Part shown: one piece after another, positions 7,065-10,887 of the stretch | Layout: each line of letters opens with the position of its first letter | How positions within the stretch are numbered: position 1 is the first letter of the stretch | Assembly: GCA_964541895.1 (NCBI GenBank) | Contig: CAZISM010000159.1 | Coordinates: 1 to 10,887, forward strand | Source of the DNA: CAZISM01 sp964541895 | GTDB lineage: Bacteria > Zhuqueibacterota > Zhuqueibacteria > Residuimicrobiales > Residuimicrobiaceae | Direction of reading: 5' to 3' | Length of the DNA stretch: 10,887 nucleotides | Position numbers and translations under genes: made by a program | The notes under the pieces: generated by a model | Databases searched by the model: none | Seen by the model: the letters and a program-made list of their open reading frames with translations, nothing else | Told to the model about the DNA's origin: nothing

Positions 7065-7976
7065 ATGAAAAAATCAATTTGGTTGTTGCTCGCAGTGCTT
7101 CTGATGCTTTCGGCTTGCTCGAATAAACACCCGCAGTCGGCACAACCCTTTCTGGTCACGACCACCGGGATGATCGGCGATCTGGTCAGAAATATTGCCG
7201 GCCCATCCTATCGCGTCGAGAGCCTGATGGGACCCGGGGTGGATCCGCATCTGTTCAAAGCTTCGCAGAGCGACATCGCTAAACTGGCGACGGCGGAGAT
7301 TATTTTCTATAACGGTCTGCACCTGGAAGGCAAAATGAGCGAGATTTTCGAAAAGATGATGCACCGCAAAAAGGTGGTCAGCCTGAGTTCGGTCCTGGCC
7401 GACACGCTGTTGATCGCTCTGGACGACAGCAGGCAGACCTTTGATCCGCACATCTGGTTTGATGTCAGTCTCTGGCGCAGGACGATCCCGGCCATCGCAC
7501 GATCCCTGCAGGAAACATTCCCCGACGATCGCGATCGCTTCGCCGCCCATGCTGCCATAATGGACAGCACCCTGGCGGCCTTGCATCAGTGGGTGCTCGC
7601 GGAGGTGGCGCAGGTGCCGCAAGAACGCCGTATCATGATTACGGCACACGATGCCTTCAGTTACTTTGGCCGAGCCTACCACATCACCGTTCATGGCCTG
7701 CAGGGTGTGTCCACGGTGGCTGAATATGGCTTGAACGATATCAACAAGATGGTCGATCTGATTGTGGAGCGCAGAATCCGTGCTGTCTTTATAGAGACCA
7801 GCATTCCCCGGCGTTCCATCGAAGCGGTGGTAGCCGGCGTTGCGGCCCGCGGCGGAGATATCCGCATCGGCGGCAGCCTCTATTCCGATGCCATGGGCGG
7901 CCCCGGCAGCGGGGCTGAAACCTATGCCGGTATGGTGCGCACCAATGTGCGTACCATCGTTGATGCACTAAAGTAA
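7065..7976 (+). CDS. ytgA/troA-like: Metal ABC transporter solute-binding lipoprotein (TroA/YtgA type, Mn/Zn/Fe)
   Basis: A 303-residue cluster A-I (family 9) metal-binding protein that captures Mn, Zn or Fe ions and delivers them to the membrane permeases. ATG 7065 follows GGAGA (7054-7058); a start at 7023 would add 14 residues ahead of the signal and overlap the remnant upstream. The signal ends in the lipobox LSAC with C18 as the acylated residue, so it is membrane-anchored. Likely ligands are H62 (VDPHLF), H129 (FDPHIW), H195 (ITAHDAF) and D275 (YSDAMG), nearly the same spacing as H68, H133, H199 and D279 of Treponema TroA. The H-H-H-D set differs from PsaA-type proteins, where the third ligand is Glu. 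There is no long His-rich loop as in ZnuA, so strict zinc specificity is less likely. It is the first intact gene of the operon, with 9 bp to the ATPase gene. Confidence 0.93.
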   Translation: MKKSIWLLLAVLLMLSACSNKHPQSAQPFLVTTTGMIGDLVRNIAGPSYRVESLMGPGVDPHLFKASQSDIAKLATAEIIFYNGLHLEGKMSEIFEKMMHRKKVVSLSSVLADTLLIALDDSRQTFDPHIWFDVSLWRRTIPAIARSLQETFPDDRDRFAAHAAIMDSTLAALHQWVLAEVAQVPQERRIMITAHDAFSYFGRAYHITVHGLQGVSTVAEYGLNDINKMVDLIVERRIRAVFIETSIPRRSIEAVVAGVAARGGDIRIGGSLYSDAMGGPGSGAETYAGMVRTNVRTIVDALK

Positions 7977-7985
7977 GGCGGTGAT

Positions 7986-8768
7986 ATGCCAACACTATCT
8001 GACAAGGACCCGGCCATCGAAGTACATGACATGACTGTGGCCTATCACAAAAAACCGGTCCTGTGGGATGTTGATTTCACCATTCCCGCCGGCAACCTCA
8101 TCGCGGTTATTGGTCCCAACGGGGCGGGCAAAAGCACACTGATCAAAGCGATTCTTGGCCTGCTGCCCAAGGCATCCGGCTGGGTGAAAATCTACGGGCG
8201 TCCTTACGAGGAGATGCAATCGCTTGTAGGCTATGTGCCGCAGCGGGAATCGGTGGATTGGGACTTTCCGGTCCATGTGCTGGATGTCGTAGAGATGGGG
8301 ATGTACAGGGACATCGGTTGGTTCAAACGCCCGGGGAAAAAACATACCGAGCTGGCGAGGCAGAGCCTGCAGCGAGTCGGTATGGAAGCCTTTGCCTTGC
8401 GTCAGATCAACCAGCTGTCGGGCGGACAGCAGCAGCGGGTGTTTCTCGCCCGCGCCCTGACCCAGAACGCGCGCATATACCTGATGGACGAACCGTTTGC
8501 CGGTGTGGATGCGGCGACCGAAACGGCCATCGTAACGCTCCTGAAAGAGATGAAAGATCGTGGCAGGACAGTGCTGGTGGTGCATCACGATCTGCAAACC
8601 ATCTCGGAGTACTTTGACCATGTGCTGATGCTGAACATGCGCGTCATCGCCAATGGTCCGGTTCACGCTGTGTTCAATAAAGAAAATCTGCAGCGCACCT
8701 ACGGCGGGAAACTGACCATCCTCTCCGAGGCAGCGGAAAAGCTCGGCCGCCAAGCTGGGGGACGATGA
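7986..8768 (+). CDS. ytgB/troB-like: Metal ABC transporter ATP-binding protein (TroB/YtgB/MntB type)
   Basis: A 260-residue cytoplasmic ATPase that powers the importer. Visible motifs: Walker A GPNGAGKST (43-51), Q-loop in GYVPQRESVDWDFPV (about 82-96), signature LSGGQQQR (144-151), Walker B IYLMDEP (164-170), D-loop AGVDAAT and switch histidine H201 in VVHHDL. The PQRESVDWDFPV stretch is characteristic of the Mn/Zn/Fe ABC ATPases. Its ATG lies 9 bp after the binding-protein stop, in a GGCGGTGAT context that can serve as ribosome site. Its TGA (8766-8768) overlaps the next ATG (8765) in an ATGA junction, which implies translational coupling. Length and motifs are normal and nothing is missing. 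Confidence 0.95.
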   Translation: MPTLSDKDPAIEVHDMTVAYHKKPVLWDVDFTIPAGNLIAVIGPNGAGKSTLIKAILGLLPKASGWVKIYGRPYEEMQSLVGYVPQRESVDWDFPVHVLDVVEMGMYRDIGWFKRPGKKHTELARQSLQRVGMEAFALRQINQLSGGQQQRVFLARALTQNARIYLMDEPFAGVDAATETAIVTLLKEMKDRGRTVLVVHHDLQTISEYFDHVLMLNMRVIANGPVHAVFNKENLQRTYGGKLTILSEAAEKLGRQAGGR

Positions 8769-10066
8769 TGGTCCAGGAACTGCTGCGCTTTTTGAGCCTG
8801 GCTGATGCCAACGTGCGTTATGTGCTGTTGGGATCGCTGCTGCTGGGCGCCTGTTCGGGATTGGTGGGCGTGTTCGCCGTTTTGCGCAAGCAGAGCCTTC
8901 TCGGTGATGCGCTGGCGCACGCCGCGCTTCCCGGCATTGTGCTGGGTTTTATGCTCACTCTATCCAAGTCGCACGTGGCTCTTCTCACCGGCGCTGCGGT
9001 CGCAGGCCTGGTCGGCGTGTTGGCGATAATGGGGATTGTGCGTATGGGACGAATCAAGGAGGACGCTGCCATCGGCATAATCCTGTCGGTCTTTTTCGGT
9101 CTCGGCATTTTGCTTTTGACTCACATCCAGCGCCTGCCGTCCGGCAATCAGAGTGGGTTGGACAAATATATTTTTGGCCAGGCCGCCTCGCTGCTGCCGG
9201 CGGATATAAAACTCATCGGCGGGGTTGCCCTGATCGCATTGATCACCGTCGTCCTCCTGTTCAAAGAATTTCGTCTGCTGGTGTTTGATGCCCAGTTCCT
9301 CAGAGCGCAGGGATTTCCAGTGCCATGGCTGGATGTATTGCTTATGTTTCTGATCGTCCTGGTGGTAATGACCGGACTGCAGGCGGTTGGCGTTGTTTTG
9401 ATAGCTGCCCTGCTCATCACGCCGGCGGCCGCGGCGCGGTTCTGGACAGACAGCCTGACGGTCATGTTGCTGCTCTCGACGCTCTTTGGCGCGCTCTCGG
9501 GTATGTTGGGCGCCCTTTTCAGCACGCTGGCCCCTGCAGTGCCAACGGGTCCGGTTATCGTCCTGGCCGCTACCCTCTTTTTTGCCATCTCTGCGGTCAG
9601 CGCGCCGCAACGCGGCTGGCTGGCTAAATTGCTGCGCTCCATGGCTAATCAAAAACAGTCAGCCCGGGAACATTTTCTGCGCGCCGTCCTGGAATGGCAG
9701 GAAGCGCATGCCGGCAAACAGAGTTTTTCGCCAGCGGATCTCAGCAAGCGCCTGGCCCTTCCGTTGCGTGCCATCGGCAAGACGGCGGACGAGTTGCTGA
9801 AACTCGGTCTGCTGCACAGGCACCCGGCCGGGCTGCAGCTGACCGTCTCCGGCAGATCACTTGCCCTCAGCATACTTAAAAGCCACCGGTTGTGGGAGTA
9901 TTACCTGCTGCACAGGATGTCGCTGCAGAAGGATCATGTCCATCGCGATGCCGATGCGGTCGAACATATTCTGTCCGCAGACATGATTGCCGAATTGGAA
10001 AACGTGCTCGCCCGAGACGGCGTCGACCTCCGGCACATCGACAGTCTGCATAACAGCAGCCATTAA
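8765..10066 (+). CDS. ytgCR-like: Metal ABC permease fused to a DtxR/MntR-like repressor domain (YtgCR type)
   Basis: A 433-residue fusion. Residues 1-285 are an ABC-3 family metal permease with about eight membrane segments (starting at 18-40), the coupling-type motif LLGDALAHAALPG (45-57) and GLDKYIFGQA (131-140). Residues about 293-433 form a soluble DtxR/MntR-like domain: an N-terminal helix, a winged helix-turn-helix (about 320-365, FSPADLSKRL...LLKLGLL, then LTVSGRSLA), and the dimerisation/metal helices with SHRLWEYY (373-380) and HVHRDADAVEHILS (391-404). No SH3-like third domain is present. The best-known parallel is chlamydial YtgCR, whose repressor half is released by proteolysis and represses its own operon on iron binding; that processing is not visible here. 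No ribosome site precedes M293, so separate internal translation is unlikely. It starts at 8765 (ATGA overlap); ATG 8768 is an alternative start. Confidence 0.92.
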   Translation: MMVQELLRFLSLADANVRYVLLGSLLLGACSGLVGVFAVLRKQSLLGDALAHAALPGIVLGFMLTLSKSHVALLTGAAVAGLVGVLAIMGIVRMGRIKEDAAIGIILSVFFGLGILLLTHIQRLPSGNQSGLDKYIFGQAASLLPADIKLIGGVALIALITVVLLFKEFRLLVFDAQFLRAQGFPVPWLDVLLMFLIVLVVMTGLQAVGVVLIAALLITPAAAARFWTDSLTVMLLLSTLFGALSGMLGALFSTLAPAVPTGPVIVLAATLFFAISAVSAPQRGWLAKLLRSMANQKQSAREHFLRAVLEWQEAHAGKQSFSPADLSKRLALPLRAIGKTADELLKLGLLHRHPAGLQLTVSGRSLALSILKSHRLWEYYLLHRMSLQKDHVHRDADAVEHILSADMIAELENVLARDGVDLRHIDSLHNSSH

Positions 10067-10082
10067 ACGTGAGCAAAGTCAT

Positions 10083-10887
10083 ATGGATTTCATGGCGACT
10101 CTGTGGATCATTCTGGCGGGCGTGCTGGCTGCATCCGCCTGCGCCTTGCTGGGATCGTTTCTGGTTCTGAAACGAATGTCACTGCTGGGCGATGCCATCA
10201 GTCACGCTGTCTTGCCCGGCATCGCCCTCGCCTTTCTGCTGACATCATCGCGAAGCATGGTGCCTATGCTGGCCGGTGCGACGGCCTTTGGTCTGTTGAC
10301 GGTTGTCCTCAGCGAAACGCTGCACCAGAAATGGCGTGTGCAGGAAGATGCCGCCATCGGCATCATCTATACGGCGCTGTTTAGCCTCGGCGTTCTGCTG
10401 GTCTCGCTCTATGCGGGTCAGATCGACCTTGATCAGGATTGTGTGCTCTATGGTGAGATCGCCTATACACCCCTGGACATACTGATCGTTCATGGTCATA
10501 ACCTGGGACCGAGGCCGGTCTGGCTGCTCGGCCTGGTGTTTCTCTTTGATCTCGTCTTTGTGCTCTTGTTCTACAAGGAGCTCAAGATCACCGCCTTCGA
10601 TGCCGGCTTGGCTGCGTCATTGGGATTCAACGTCTCTCTCATTCGCTACAGCCTGATGGGGGTGGTGGCGTTTACAACGGTGGCGGCGTTCGAATCGGTG
10701 GGCGCCATTCTGGTAGTGGCCATGCTCATCGTCCCGGCTGCTGCAGCGTACTTGTGGACAGATCGTCTCGCACACATGCTCATTCTTTCGATGCTGCTGG
10801 GCGCTGCGTCCTCCGTGCTGGGGTATGGTCTTGCTGCCACGCTGGACGGCTCCATCGCCGGCGCCATGGCCGTTGCCGGCGGCGCGA
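10083..10887 (+). CDS. ytgD/troD-like: Second metal ABC transporter permease (TroD/YtgD/MntD type), cut by window end
   Basis: The frame is open for 268 codons to the window end. The protein is an ABC-3 family permease with many membrane segments (starting about 6-30) and the conserved MSLLGDAISHAVLPG motif (32-46), paralogous to the permease half of the preceding gene. IDLDQDCVLYGEIAYTP (114-130) is the insertion typical of the D-type permease in Tro/Ytg systems, where C and D form a heterodimeric channel with the ATPase. VGAILVVAMLIVPAAAA (206-222) is the conserved pore-side helix. The gene starts 16 bp after the fusion-gene stop. The ribosome site is weak (GAG at 10071-10073), and M4 at 10092 is a possible alternative start. 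The C-terminus lies outside the window. Confidence 0.93.
   Translation, partial: MDFMATLWIILAGVLAASACALLGSFLVLKRMSLLGDAISHAVLPGIALAFLLTSSRSMVPMLAGATAFGLLTVVLSETLHQKWRVQEDAAIGIIYTALFSLGVLLVSLYAGQIDLDQDCVLYGEIAYTPLDILIVHGHNLGPRPVWLLGLVFLFDLVFVLLFYKELKITAFDAGLAASLGFNVSLIRYSLMGVVAFTTVAAFESVGAILVVAMLIVPAAAAYLWTDRLAHMLILSMLLGAASSVLGYGLAATLDGSIAGAMAVAGGA

Noticed and set aside
9641..9643. Separate repressor gene starting at internal ATG (M293)
   Set aside because: No stop precedes it in the permease frame and no Shine-Dalgarno sequence lies upstream; a fusion is the simpler reading.
8960..9652. Long minus-strand frames opposite the permease-repressor gene
   Set aside because: Their Arg/Gln/Asp-rich composition is typical of the antisense of membrane-helix codons, and the sense gene is unambiguous.

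Overview
The window reads as chromosome of a Gram-negative bacterium with fairly high GC, probably from the Bacteroidota/FCB side or a related uncultured phylum. The reasons are the exported GH2 enzyme of the DUF4982-bearing type, several secretory signal peptides, an outer-membrane-barrel remnant ending in an aromatic C-terminus, and a lipoprotein solute-binding protein. Clear Shine-Dalgarno sites argue against a typical Bacteroides. The lineage is inference only.

Left part (1-6555): a carbohydrate-degradation locus. Two genes on the minus strand, probably one operon, encode a secreted hydrolase-like TIM-barrel protein (2090-4228) followed by a secreted GH2 beta-galactosidase-like enzyme (from 2021, running off the window start). 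Divergent from them, on the plus strand, is a secreted GH63-type glucosidase-like enzyme (4468-6555). The 239-bp divergent control region (4229-4467) holds overlapping candidate promoters and a perfect 8-bp-arm inverted repeat. All three products appear exported and could act together on an oligosaccharide or glycoside, but the substrate cannot be read from the sequence.

Middle (6556-7064): about 500 bp without an intact gene. It holds an unexplained segment (about 6556-6850), a strong dyad around 6815-6847 overlapping a -10-like box, and the 3' remnant of an outer-membrane transporter-like protein (6851-7033).

Right part (7065-10887): a tightly packed plus-strand operon for a manganese/zinc/iron ABC importer of the TroABCD/YtgABCD type. 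It encodes a lipoprotein binding protein, an ATPase, a permease fused to a complete DtxR/MntR-like metal-sensing repressor domain, and a second permease cut by the window end. The permease-repressor fusion matches the architecture of chlamydial YtgCR, so the operon probably carries its own metal sensor inside a transporter subunit. The fused sensor keeps the DtxR metal-ligand spacing almost residue for residue, and the upstream dyad is a candidate operator. This is the most notable system in the window.
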